From positions 186,001 to 250,000 of the forward strand of contig OY751494.1 in the NCBI GenBank assembly GCA_963565915.1: 64,000 nt of DNA, read 5' to 3'. Positions 33,205 through 45,422 of the stretch are shown here, piece by piece (the first letter of the stretch is position 1; each line of letters starts with the position of its first letter). Origin of the DNA: Entoloma clypeatum (lineage: Eukaryota > Basidiomycota > Agaricomycetes > Agaricales > Entolomataceae). The notes beneath the pieces were generated by a model. It was not told where the DNA came from, searched no databases, and saw only the letters and a program-made list of their open reading frames with translations. The position numbers were made by a program, and so were the translations under genes.

Positions 33205-36200
33205 TCAATTAGATTGCATGCGTATGATGTAACCAAGGCTCCGGAGACAGTGAGCCACTCCGAGACGATCTCCGATTGACTTGAACTCTGACCTCGCTTC
33301 TTCCAGCGCAGATCGTGCCCCGTCGTAGTCAGATTGCGTGCTCATGATGTCACTGAGGCCCTGGAGGCACTGAGCTGCTCCAAGACGATCCCTGATTGAC
33401 TTGAACTCTGACCTCGCTACTTCCAGTGCAGATCGTGCCCCGTCGTAGTCAGATTGCATGCGCATGATGACACCGAGGCTCTGGAGGCATTGAGCCGCTC
33501 CGGGACGATTCCCGATTGACTTGAACTCTGACATCGCTGCTTCCAGCGCAGATCGTGCCCCGTCGTAGTCAGATTGTATGTACATCATGTTACCGAGGCT
33601 CCAGAGGCACTGAGCCCGTCCGAGACGATTCCCGATTGACTTCATCTCTGACCTCGCCCCTTCCAGCGCAGATCGTGCCCCGTCGTAGTCAGATTGCATG
33701 CGCATGATGTTACCGAGGCTCTGGAGGCACTGAGCTACTCCAAGACGACTCCCGATTGACTTGAACTCTGACCTCGCTTCTTCCAGCGCAGATCGTGCCC
33801 CGTCGTAGTCAGATTGCATGCGCATGATGACACCGAGGCTCTGGAGGCATTGAGCCGCTCCGGGACGATTCCCGATTGACTTGAACTCTGACATCGCTGC
33901 TTCCAGCGCAGATCGTGCCCCGTCGTAGTCAGATTGTATGTACATCATGTTACCGAGGCTCCAGAGGCACTGAGCCCGTCCGAGACGATTCCCGATTGAC
34001 TTCATCTCTGACCTCGCCCCTTCCAGCGCAGATCGTGCCCCGTCGTAGTCAGATTGCATGCGCATGATGTTACCGAGGCGCTGGAGGCACTGAGCCCCCC
34101 CGAGGCGATTCCCGATTGACTTGAGCTCTGACCTCGCTTCTTCCAGCGCAGATCGTGCTCCGTCGTTGTCAGATTGCCTGTACATGATATCACCGAGGCT
34201 CTGGAGGCACTGAGCTGCTCCGAGACGATTCCCGATTGACTTGAACTCTGACCTCGCTTCTTCCAGCGCAGATCGTGCCCCGTCGTAGTCAGATTGTATG
34301 TACATCATGTTACCGAGGCTCCAGAGGCACTGAGCCCGTCCGAGACGATTCCCGATTGACTTCATCTCTGACCTCGCCCCTTCCAGCGCAGATCGTGCCC
34401 CGTCGTAGTCAGATTGCATGCGCATGATGTTACCGAGGCTCTGGAGGCACTGAGCTACTCCAAGACGACTCCCGATTGACTTGAACTCTGACCTCGCTTC
34501 TTCCAGCGCAGATCGTGCCCCGTCGTAGTCAGATTGCATGCGCATGATATCACCGAGGCTCTGGAGGCACTGAGCTGCTCCGGGACGATCCCCGATTGTC
34601 TTGAACTCTGACATGGCTGCTTCCAGCGCAGATCGTGCCCCGTTGTAGTCAGATTGCGTGCGCATGATGTCACCGAGGCTCTGGAGGACTGAGCTGCTCC
34701 GGGACGATCCCCGATTGTCTTGAACTCTGACATGGCTGCTTCCAGCGCAGATCGTGCCCCGTTGTAGTCAGATTGCGTGCGCATGATGTCACCGAGGCTC
34801 TGGAGGCACTGAGCTACTCCAAGACGACTCCCGATTGACTTGAACTCTGACCTCGCTTCTTCCAGCGCAGATCGTGCCCCGTCGTAGTCAGATTGCATGC
34901 ACATGATGCCACCGAGGCTCTGGAGGCACTGAGCTGCTCCGAGACGATCCCCGATTGACTTGAACTCTGAACTCGCCTCTTCCAGGACGATTCGCGATTG
35001 ACTTGAACTCTGACCTCGCTTCTTCCAGCGCAGATCGTGCCCCGTCGTTGTCAGATTGCGTGCGCATGATATCACCGAGGCGCCGGAGGCACCGAGCTGC
35101 TCCAAGACGACTCCCGATTGACTTGAACTCTGACATCGCTGCTTCCAGCGCAGATCGTGCCCCGTCGTAGTCAGATTGCATGCGCATGATATCACCGAGG
35201 CGCTGGAGGCTCTGAGCTGCTCCAAGACGATTCACGATTGACTTGAACTCTGACCTCGCTTCTTCCAGCGCAGATCGTGCCCCGTCGTAGTCAGATTGCA
35301 TGCGCATGATATCACCGAGGCGCTGGAGGCTCTGAGCTGCTCCAAGACGATTCACGATTGACTTGAACTCTGACCTCGCCTCTTCCAGCGCAGATTGCGT
35401 GCGCATGATATCACCGAGGCGCCGGAGGCACCGAGCTGCTCCAAGACGACTCCCGATTGACTTGAACTCTGACCTCGCTTCTTCCAGCACAGATTGTGCC
35501 CCGTCGTAGTCAGATTGCATGCGCATGATATCACCGAGGTGCTGGAGGCTCTGAGCTGCTCCAAGACAATTCGCGATTGACTTGAACTCTGACCTCGCTT
35601 CTTCCAGCGCAGATCGTGCCCCGTCGTTGTCAGATTGCGTGTACATGATGTTACCCAGGCTCTGGAGGCACTGAGCTGCTCCGAGACCATCCCCGATTGA
35701 CTTCATCTCTGACCTCGCCCCTTCCAGCGCAGATCGTGCCCCGTCGTTGTCAGATTGCATGCGCATGATATCACCGAGGCTCTGGAGGCTCTGAGCCGCT
35801 CCAAGACGATCCCCGATTGACTTGAACTCTGACATCGCTGCTTCCTGCGCAGATCGTGCCCCGTCGTAGTCAGATTGCATGCGCATGATGTCACCGAGGC
35901 TCCGGAGGCACTGAGGTTTAACTTTTGTTGGTACCGCAAATGTTTTTCGTCGTGCAGCTTCCAGAAGATAGCTCAACAAATCACCACTTGGTTTTGTCCA
36001 ATACAAAAACGTTGAGAAGTGTTGGACGGCTGTGACAATGTCTTCTCCTTCGTTTTGTGAATCAATCACTTCCCGCAGAATATAGGATATATTTTCTTGA
36101 TTCGGAGTGAGGTCGTCAACAGTTTCACGAAATTCCGCGTCACCTGGCTGACAATTGCCTCTGTGTGCAAGGCGGAGATGCCATTGGTGTAACGCGTCCA

Positions 36201-38600
36201 GGTCGCGATTATTGGAGCGTCGGTAATGTCTCATGTACGCCCGAATTGGTGATAGGGTAGTCAGATGGGATGACGACACTGTACTCGTATGAGCGAGAGA
36301 CAGCCGTTTCAAAGTATGCACCGCGTGCGAAACAGATCCTTCAGGAATCGTCGTCTGGGCACTAATATCACCTCTCCGATTCCATATCCCAGCTGGTAAT
36401 TCGCAGACATTGCCGAGTAGTTGCAATGCAGCAGGGCAATCCTTCATAAGTTGAGAGTCCAACGAGAGCTCTATTGATATTTCAATATTTTCGTCCCGAC
36501 CAGCGCCTCTGTTCAGGAGTTTCGTCCTTTCTTCACGCCACCGATAATGCAAATCGTCAACAGACTCGCCACCGGTTTGTGACACCCAGGCAAGCAAAGT
36601 GATAGCCAACGGGACGTAGTCAACATCACGAAGCAAGTCATCCAGCCCCGATGTCGCAGCACATTGATCGGCGATGGAAAGGAAAACCTTCCTTGCTGCA
36701 TCTACCGTCAACACGCTGAGTTCCTCGAGTTTTTCCCATTTTACACCGTGTGGTTTTTCGATGCCCCGCATGGTCACAATCAGCGACAAATGCTGGACGC
36801 CGGAAATCTGTAGGAGTATACTCGATATCCGTTCCTGATCTACGCGCTCTGAATGCCACGCTGTCTCGAAATTATCCAAAATGAGGAGAAGAGAACCAGG
36901 GCTTCCCTTGAGAGCGTCGAGAACCAAATCAAGGGGGTCTCCTTGGGATAAGTCCACGCCCAAGGATGACGCGATGGCAACAAGAAGTAGAGCGGCAGTG
37001 TCACTACTTTCGCATTTTACGAAGTGACGATGGCTTTTGAAGATATTTCGAATGACAGGATGATAGTAGACGACGATTGCCACCGCTGTCTTGCCAATGC
37101 CACCTGGCCCACGCACAATGAGATGAGCATCGGTCGACAACTCGGTTTTAGCACGTATAGTCTCTATTATCGACTGGACGTAATCCTCGCGACCGAAGAG
37201 ATGGGCAGGCTGTACCGGGTCCAGTGTAGTCGGACTATACTGGTGGTTAGCGACGTCGGGCATCGGCGGAACAAAGTGTTCTTACTGCAGGAAAGGCTCT
37301 GAGTCGTCGCCCTTGCTAGTAGTAGGACCTAAGGTAGGCAAATGATTCAACGTCATAGTTCAGAACCAGGTATATCTACGCACGCAGTTGAGACAGTGCG
37401 ACACGGCCTCGCCGATTGTAAAGTGCCTCCACAATAGCCTCCAACTTCTTCTTATTACCCACTTCGTTCAGATAATTAACCGTGAGTGTGTTCACTTCGC
37501 CCAGTCTATTCCAATCATCCAAGGCCACACCCTGCAATCCTTGCTCGACGTTGAACCGAAAATACAAATCATCGAACGAGCCGAATAATCGCTCTGTCTT
37601 CTGGTGCGTAGCTTCACAATCTGTGGAGACCTTGACCAAGGTGTCGATAAGGGCACTGGGTATATAACCTCGGTTGTAGCTCGCTCGTTCCAACTTCCCG
37701 GTGCCAATGCTGAGGATACATGAAATCTGGTCGGACGGGTGAAATAGCTCGTGTGCCTGCTCGAGTACTTTTTCAATCGGATTGTTTGCTCGTAAACCTC
37801 CATCAATAAACTCCTCAGCCAAACCTGGTTGCCCAATGGTGATCGACTTGAAAATCAGGGGTGCTGCGCTCGTCGCTCGTGCGGCTTCCCAGATTTTGCA
37901 TTCGAAAGGCGTCCCAACAGAAGGTCGGTAAGTAGCGATGCAACGGGGACCCGAAGCAGCTGGCATCTTTGGCGGTGACGGAGAGGACAAATCTGTTCGA
38001 TGGGTTGACCGTTTAAATGAGAGTTGCCGATACGTAAGCAAATCAACTCACGTTTTGCATGAGTCCTCGTGGTTGTCTATCATCGGCTCATCCTCGCTTC
38101 CATCTCTTCCCAACTTGTTTCTCACAATCTTCTTGATCTCCTTCTCCAGTCCCGTAGCACTGTAGTGGGTCGACTTTCCGCCTTGTACTGGCACGCGTAG
38201 CCAAGTTGATTTTGGAGAGCCGAAGGCGGCCTTGGCAAATTCTGGGTAGAGTTCAAGAGCCTCTTTGGTTGACATGCGAAGTCTTCCGAGAAGGAGTGCA
38301 TTCAATCTGGGACAGAATTAGGTGTAACGAATGGACATGACGGGGCATACTTACCCTCCGGTGCTGGTACCACCAATGAGATCGAAATATTGGTAGGGAT
38401 TTGGTGTCGCTTCCATGCTATATCGACTCTTCATGGTCTCCATGATGTTGTCGAGAATGATGAGCTGGATAAGACCTCGAATGCCGCCGCCATCTGGAGT
38501 TGATCGATAAGTCACGACCTGTTGATGTTGGGACAAGAACAGACATACCAAAGGATGCCAAGTTTCGCCCTTTGGACACACTCGCACTGGGCGCCGACAT
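33205..38600 (-). CDS. NLR-like STAND protein: patatin - NB-ARC - TPR repeats (frame breaks present)
   Basis: From MSAPSASVSKG at 38600 a short exon joins, by an intron at about 38497-38551, to DGGGIRGL, giving the patatin oxyanion motif. GTSTGG carries the nucleophile Ser, and EEFIDGGLRANNP carries the catalytic Asp, so a phospholipase A-type active site is intact by motif. Further introns lie near 38308-38354 and 37982-38050. An intron near 37284-37377 can join the patatin part to FVPPMPDVANHQ and then to NB-ARC with P-loop RGPGGIGKTA and Walker B SLLLILDNFE. About 22 TPR-type repeats of 40 residues follow. Fungal proteins with this architecture act in non-self recognition or cell death; role here is inferred. 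Frame breaks: near 37965, 34985 and 34689. The neighbours do not suggest an operon-like link. Confidence 0.82.
33212..35920 (-). repeat. Tandem 120-bp repeats encoding 40-residue TPR-type units
   Basis: About 22 head-to-tail units, most differing at only a few bases, each encoding a unit of the form QSDYDGARSALEEARSEFKS followed by IGDRLGAAQCLQSLGDIMRM. Blocks of units recur in the same order (for example 33541-33780 and 33901-34140), pointing to duplication of multi-unit blocks. One unit is shortened at 34984 and one has lost a base near 34689. Such internally conserved repeats in fungal STAND proteins evolve by recombination between units. Confidence 0.9.
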
Positions 38601-40640
38601 TGTTGATAGAAGGTCAGGTCCTCATCTGAACCTCGCGCCAGCGCTTGCAGGGTTGGACTCGACACGTGCTCGCCTGCGGCGGGTTAGGCGCCAGCAACGA
38701 TCGACAATACATCTGACGACGACATTTGTTGATAAGCGTCATACAGCCCAATGAACTCGGAATTCATCGATGCATCTCCATAATGTTGACGACGTACTCT
38801 GGACGTACTATTGTCTGCCGGTGGCAGTGATCAATGTGAGCGTCCCGCCGCCATCTTCGTCTTCGCCCTCGGGTTCTGCTCCATTCCCACGCCCGCTCCG
38901 GTCCGACCAGAGAACGGAAGCAACCAAACCCGCAGCCGGTCCGTGCACATCTCGCCCGCTGGACAGCGCACCTTTTCGCCTCCCTTGGCCTCGCCCAGTG
39001 CCCCACCTGGCTCACCATTGCCTCGTATCTGCCCATCGCCTCCTCATCTCCACCCAAACCCGTATGGACCTTCCTCACCGCCGGCTCTACACCATCGTCC
39101 GCGCCCTCTTCCATGCACCCTCGACAGCGCCGTATGACCTTGGTGGGCTGATATACGACCACCGACGCACATCGTGCCGATTTCGGCGTGACGCTCCTGT
39201 TGTTGGCGAGCATGCGGTTTGCGTTTCCAAGCGAGAGGGTGGACGAGGATGAGATCGTCTGTTGTCTTCTTCTCTTCCGGTATTCTTCGTTTACCCACGC
39301 TTCCGTTCAGGCCAAGACTATTTCTCGGGAGGATCGTATCTGATAGATCTCGTTGTATCCCTTCATTCGCCAGGAACGCCAACCGTTCCCTGATTCGTCG
39401 GATACCACAGGGCCACGATACGAAAGGGACGTCGGGAACCCGAGCCCGACGATGCAGTCCCGCCCATATCCCCCAAACCTACTTCCATTTTTCTCGCTCG
39501 ACCACATGTACGCCCTCCCTTTCCCTTTTTATCTATTTGAGTGAACACTAAAGTTTAACCCACCTAAGAAAGAGAAAAAGGACGACCGACTTCACCCCCT
39601 CTTCCCACCCGACAGATGGCAGCTATAGCGTGCTTGGAACCGCAACCTGGTGAGTCCGAGGGTTTTTTTTCAGAACAGCTACGATGTTGTTCCACCGTTT
39701 CATTCAGTCCACGAACCGCTCTCGATCCAGCTCAATGTCCTCCCATCCTCATCCCCGTTCCCCTCCCCCGGTTCCTCGTTCCTCCCCCCGCCCATGCCAG
39801 ATGCGACCGAGTTCGCGATGAGACCCTTGCCGGCGGGGTGGCCCGCGAAAACTACTCCGACGCCGCAGATGAACGGGGCCACCACAACCACACCAAGGGG
39901 CTAGCTCAAGGCACAGCAGCTTTTGGCGGTGGTGTTGTCATCCACCACGCCGACGCCTGCCCAAGCCATCTCAACCCCCTCGCCACCACCACCACCACTC
40001 CCCTCCTACGCCTCCTCACAGACTCAAACCACCGCTCCGCCCACGCCCGTACCCACCACCCACACCAGCACTGAGACATCGACGACATTCACAAAGCCCC
40101 CCCAACACCCACACACATCCCCATATCCACCACGGCCGTACCCGCATCATCCACATCCACATCCACGCCAACGCCAAACCGCCCCGCCCCACCGTCCCCC
40201 ACCGTATCCCGCCGCGTCTCGCAGGCGGCCTCGACGTGCTCGACACGCTCGTGGTCCTCCTGGCGTCGTCTGTTCATTCGCGGCATCTTTCTTCGGCATC
40301 GTCGTCGTCGTCGGTATCCTCGCTTTTTAACAGCCGGGAGGAGGCTGTGATGGCTTCCTCAAATATGAACGTGAACGCGAACATGAACACGAATGCGAGG
40401 AACGCCGCCCAGGCCGCGTTGGTCCCCCGCGTGCTTATCCGTGTATGGGACTTTGTGTAAGCGTTGGCGGATGAGCGGCATAGAGGGCTTGAGGCGGATG
40501 TGCCGTATTTGAATCGGGTGGAGGTGTTGCATTGACGGGTGCGTGGGGAGCCAGGAGGGGGAGGAGAAGAAGGGGCACATGTTATTGTGGTATATATCTG
40601 TAAGCAACAGGATAGTGGATGTGGAATATAACATGTGATA
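38601..40640. other. GC-rich region with unassigned ORFs
   Basis: The composition is that of the genes rather than the repeats, and plus-strand frames hold coding-like pieces: one near 38950-39150 with HLFASLGLAQCPTWLTIASY, another near 39690-39900 with NSYDVVPPFHSVHEPLSIQL after a possible intron at 39652-39674, and one near 40230-40460. They do not join in a model I can defend and I recognise no domain. A diverged or decayed plus-strand gene is possible. The left edge also contains the promoter region of the NLR-like gene. Confidence 0.3.
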
Positions 40641-41405
40641 ATAGTCATAGCGGACTGAGCCCAGCAAGATGTCTGTGCATTTAAGCTGGGCTGACAAGTG
40701 GCTGAAGTTCATAAATAATGGCTGGGCTGATGAGACATCAAGTTGATACTCACCGCAGGCATTGGCTTCTATATCCCACAAGCTTATGCAAAATAAATCT
40801 CAAACAAATAAGTGTTTTATGTTGTCATTAATCCAGGGCATAAAAGGGAGAACAAATTCGAAAAAACGTGGGTCAGATTTTTATTGACACCCCAGTTTGC
40901 TCCCAGAACATATTGTGAAGTAAATGCATAGTCATATGACTTACTGGCCACCCCTGCCCAACAGCTGACCCTTGTGCCCAACGACCTCCACTCACACCCA
41001 ACACATCTCTCATCACCAACAGCCTCCCCTCGTCCCCAACAACCACCCCTCATATCAGCAAGAAGTCATTTTTCTTAATCCACACTTGAGCTACTTGAAA
41101 ATTGTCTTGGAACTTTTCTGTAACTGATGTGGCTCTCTAAGTGTCTTTCAAGACAAGCTATTCTCAAGACAAGCCAAGAAAGGTCTCCATCTTGAGGTCT
41201 ACTTGAGGTGCTTGAAGGTTTGTCCCAAGTCAGCCAAGAGATCCCAAGGCCCTTACAAGAAAATGACCAACACTCTATCAAAATTTCTGGCAAGGTTTTC
41301 AGTACTCCAGATATCTCCAAACCAACCCAAGGCAAGCAATACCTGTCAAGAAAATCATTTAAGCACAACCAAAACAATTCTAAGAAGTTCTCAGAATGCT
41401 GAGAT
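40641..41405. other. Repeat-like sequence with a short CCCAAC array
   Basis: At about 40955-41045 there are several GCCCAACRRC-type units like those of the two minisatellites. Further right is TCAAGACAAGC-rich sequence (41140-41180) with chance ORFs on both strands. No gene is supported. Confidence 0.45.
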
Positions 41406-41690
41406 TAGTGTTTGAAAGTTTGGTTTGGTTTGGTTAATTGACCCCAAATCCATTAACCTAAACCTTAACTGGTTAAGAAATTTTCAGAAAAAAAATCTAA
41501 ATCAGACCAAACCATCATTAACCGGTCAAATTTGCATTGGTTTGGTTAATTTGTTGGTTAAACTCAGTTAAACCATACAAATATCACAATTTGTCCACAA
41601 GAGCCATGTTACTTCATTAATTTGCTGTGACATAGGTTCACACATGATTAAACCATCCAAACACATGATTTTTGGCATGTGTGTCATCAT
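41406..41690. repeat. Degenerate hAT-type left end with GGTTTGGTTAA-rich sequence
   Basis: Begins TAGTGTTTGAAAGTTTGG, matching the terminus of the hAT-like family, and continues with TTTGGTTTGGTTAA and AACCGGTCAAA motifs. Similar composition reappears at 47440-47630. By analogy with element 1 it could be the left end of a larger element enclosing dispersed repeat copy III, but no right end or 8-bp duplication was found. Confidence 0.35.
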
Positions 41691-41693
41691 TTC

Positions 41694-42343
41694 AGAGTCA
41701 GCAATGGGTGGATGCGTCGTTTCAATGTTGGATGATGTGCATCACGTGTGCATCATATGTGTCAAGTGCATGTAAACAACTGCTTATTATGTCTACACAA
41801 GAACAAGTAAGGGTTTCTACTATATCAATTAGGTAGGAGGGGATTATATGACATTAAGTATTATTTATTTTATGAAACTTTGCCACAGAATTTAAGTTAT
41901 AGAGGTTCCGTGCTCTGATCAAGTAATAGTAAACAATGTGCAAAATGCATTGCACAGGCATGCACAGTGCCTTCCTCATAGTCTAATAATAGTTTGATGT
42001 GATAGAACTATATATGGGATATGTATTCACCTTCTGACACACTGTATAATTTTTAGAAGTCCAGATAAGATAGAAATCCTCATGAATGAGCCAAATTTGA
42101 ACAACAAATGTGCTGTAAGATCATCTGGATGTGGAGGATCCAAAGCTGAAATAAACAATTTTGGTCAAATTTTCGACCCATTTTGCTCATATTCACCTTA
42201 TGAAATCCTTGAATTTTATTTGAATGGTCTCAATAGGTTTACATACAATGGTTCAATAATATATATATATTACAGGTAGTTGAAAGTGGTTGTGGAAAGG
42301 AGGAAGTAAGAAAATGCTGGTTTTTGTGTTTGAGAAAACCCAT
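41694..42343 (+). repeat. Dispersed repeat family, copy III, left part
   Basis: Matches 3241-3960 of copy I, beginning with GTCAGCAATGGGTGGATGCG and including AGAAGTCCAGATAAGATAGA. It is cut at 42343 by the TRIM-like element; the last four bases, CCAT, are repeated on the far side at 45568-45571, where the repeat resumes. Confidence 0.85.
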
Positions 42344-42349
42344 TGGAGT

Positions 42350-43274
42350 GGGGGTGGGCAACACCTCAGAGTCACGGAGAGACGTGATGTAACACCCTGT
42401 GACAGATTCCATCACATATACTGATCCAGCTGAAAACAACCTCCCTCACTCCCTCCTGATAATTCTAACTGCATGTAGCATATCTAGGGGCTCCTATAGC
42501 TATTACATGTAATATATCAGGTGAATTTGAGGTTAAGATAGTTTGGAAAAGAACATAGTAAAATGATCACAGGCTGTTATACTGCCTTGGCCAGATTGTT
42601 ACTTTTCAAGCTGAGAAAGAATATATTAATAATAAGTAGATTCTATATATATTATATGTAATACTTATATGGTGAGAGTCATGTTGTCCGTGCAGCACCA
42701 ATGTCTGGCGGCAAGTTCCCACGGCCTATGGTGGAGGAAAATCTCGCGAGCTGAATATCTTTTCCCATGCTCAACGGATTGACAAGGTGTTGGTGGCGAA
42801 AATGCACCATTTCGTAGGCCCGTTCGATTGATTGGACCCGAATTTTTATTTTCTGAAGCTATCATGGTGAAATATACAAATTTATGAGTAAAAATGCGCC
42901 ATTAGCAGTGTTCCTTCCACTGAAATAAAAAATGCCTCCAATCAGTTGAAAGAGCTCAGGAAATAGTGCAACTTCCTCCTTTACACCTTGTCAATTCATT
43001 GAATCTGTGTAAAGTTATTCACCAGCCAAGTTTCCCTCTTATTTTTGGGCTACTTTGGCTGAAGGTTTCCCAGTTTGACTACTTCCAAGGTATGTATTGA
43101 TTAACTTGTTGTACTAGCATACATATAAACTATTTCTATCACTATTCCAAGCATTACATCCAGCGAGATCTTGCTTTGTGGAACCCAGAATGGCTGGGTC
43201 AGTTGATGTGATGGCTGTGTCACGTGTGACAGTTTGTGACTGGGGTTACACATACCAGCAGTTGCCCACCCCCA
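42350..43274. mobile_element. hAT-like non-autonomous element with 8-bp TSD ATTGGAGT
   Basis: The ends read GGGGGTGGGCAAC at the left and GTTGCCCACCCCCA at the right, and the flanking 8-mers attggagt (42342-42349 and 43275-43282) are identical. The duplicated target includes the first six bases of the TRIM-like LTR, so this insertion is younger than the TRIM-like element. The boundary may shift by one base. The 925-bp interior has no transposase. Its termini differ from the TAGTG family, so it is a separate hAT-like lineage. Confidence 0.85.
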
Positions 43275-43276
43275 AT

Positions 43277-43421
43277 TGGAGTAGGGCATAGCCCGACTCC
43301 ACCACGGTCACATGACCTAGCCAGGTAGACACGAGCCCGCCTGTTCTAGAGTAGATCTGCGACCATCTGCTTGCCTTTGCCGTGCCTCAGGTGCCGCCTC
43401 CAGACCGCCTCCACCTCTCCA
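43277..43421 (+). repeat. 5' LTR of TRIM-like element
   Basis: 145 bp, TGGAGTAGGGCATAGCCCG to CACCTCTCCA. It differs from the 3' copy at only a few sites, of which two are CpG here and TpG there. Confidence 0.88.
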
Positions 43422-44105
43422 CGTGGTGATGAGAGCACGATTCGACCTTTAACACGTCGACTACCTTGCTTACTACTGCACTCTGCTTTGCTGCCTTTTT
43501 CGGCGCATTTTTTCGCCTTCACGCCATAGTCTTCGCACCCCTCGCGGCCAGCTCTTTTTTCTGCACTTAGAACGGCCTTTTCTGCCTCGGAGAACCGACT
43601 TCTGACCCTCTCTGGTCCACCTGCATCTGCAGTCGCGTTTTTTCGGTGCCACATCATCAACTTCGCGTTTTCCGCGTTTTCCGCGCCCTGCATAGCATCC
43701 TTGCGATTTTCGCATCTAGAGCCTAGGTTTTCGCTACCAGCACCCCCTGCCCTCTGTTTTCCGAGCCCACTGCTAGTGCTTACAGCCACATCACACCGCT
43801 CTTGCACGTTTCGCCTGCCACGTCACTATTTCCGCATCATTTCTGTTCGCGCCCGCCGCCTTTTCGTCCGTCCGGAGTCTTCTCCACCTAGAGTCCTAGA
43901 GCCCCGAGAGCCTTTTCCGCACTGCTACGACCTCGAGTACCCCGCGTCTGTCGCCGCTTTCGAGCCAGAGATACATACAAATGTCGAGAGCCCCAGAGTC
44001 CATTCCGTATCACGGTAACCCCGCATTCATCGCCGCCTTTGGGTCAGAGGTACCCCACGAGAATTTAGAGTTTTAGAGAACACCTTTCGCACCACTATCG
44101 CCACC

Positions 44106-45168
44106 ATGCCTGCCCCGAGCAATCCGAAGAAAAATAAGAAGAAATTGAGTAATGTTACGACGCCACCTGCTACCAGTACAGCCCCGTCCACGACGTCCCC
44201 GACAATGTCCACGCCCGCACCTGCTGCACCGTTCCCGACCGTCGCTGCGACACCAGCTGTGAAGACACCCCTGCCACCTCTCACGGCGACCTTTGCATCC
44301 CTCGCATCGCAGTTCCCGAGCGACGAGCCGCCCGACCGCGTCGTCTATTTGAACAAACCTCAACTCGAGGTGATGTTGGGCGAGATCCTCGGTCGAGGGG
44401 TGGATGATGGGAGGAAGGAGGGGTATACCAATGGGGAGAAGGAGGGTTACGAGAGAGGAAGAAGGGAAGGATTGGAGGAAGGAAGGAAGGAAGGAGAGTT
44501 ATGAGAAGGGGAGAAAGGAAGGTTATGAAGAGGGGAGGAAACGAGGGATGAAGGAGGGTTATGAGAAGGGGAAGAGAGAGGGTTACGAGAGGGGGAGAGA
44601 GGATTTTGTGCATACCCTGAGCACGCTGCTACCACCACCACCGTCGTCGTCGTCGGACCCAATCAAGGACTACAATGCATATGTCCGCGAGCTCGCGTCC
44701 AGAATATTCTATCTGCAGCCCTTCATTGTTGTCATACATGAAGCTGCTTTCGCCGCAGGAGAACGAGTTGGGTATAATTCAGGCTTTGACAATGGACTAT
44801 CGGAACCTCGAAACGACGACATGTTCAAGATCTCAACAGCTGTACAGACCGACTGTGAAGACGCTACGAGTCCAGCGCCCAACCCTGTCCAACATCAAGA
44901 TGCTTCGAGCCAAACCACTTCGATGACTGACCCTACCCAGTACCATGATGCCACCATCCAGACTTCATTGCCAGCACCTGTCGACTGGGCTGAAGATGCC
45001 GAATCTCTCCCGGTTACGTCTATTCAGCCACCGATTTCACCTGTTCCGCCACCGATTTCGCCTGTCCCACCACCTACAATACCTAATTTACCGATAATTC
45101 TGCAGGCCCGCGATTTCTCAAGTTTGCGTTCACCATCAACAGACCCGTTTTCCTCATTACGCCGCTGA
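44106..45168 (+). pseudogene. Internal ORF of TRIM-like element with long GxxxGxxxG repeat
   Basis: The start at 44106 has a strong context (CCACCATGC). A Pro/Thr/Ala-rich segment leads to a helical part, RVVYLNKPQLEVMLGEILG, and then about 16 consecutive four-residue steps with Gly at each, such as EGYTNGEKEGYERG, ending GYERGRED. A later piece, GERVGYNSGFDNG, repeats the theme. Gly every fourth residue resembles the deca-GX3 motif of Yae1/Lto1-type proteins but is longer. The frame shifts within the GGAA tetranucleotide run near 44480-44500, so gain or loss of one 4-bp unit explains the break. After a TGA at 45166 the frame stays open for about 90 more codons. Likely a captured host gene piece; function unknown. 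Confidence 0.6.
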
Positions 45169-45422
45169 TCCCGACGCAAGGTACCCACACGTCCACCACC
45201 TCGCCATGCCCAAGACGACCACATTCATGTTCCGCCACACCATTTCCCTCATCGACCAGCTTGCTACACCCCCAGGCAGCCACCACCCGATTTTCGAGAC
45301 AACGTTCAATGTCATGAAGATTCTGGCCTTGGGGATGCTCTTGCAGTTCTGAAGGAAGGTCTCAAGGTTTTGGTTTTGGTTCTCGAGGCGACGAGGACGC
45401 CGCCATATAAAAGGGGGGAACC

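Noticed and set aside
33212..35920. Regular repeats that at first sight suggest a CRISPR-like array
   Set aside because: Units are 120 bp with no unique spacers and encode TPR-type units in one frame.
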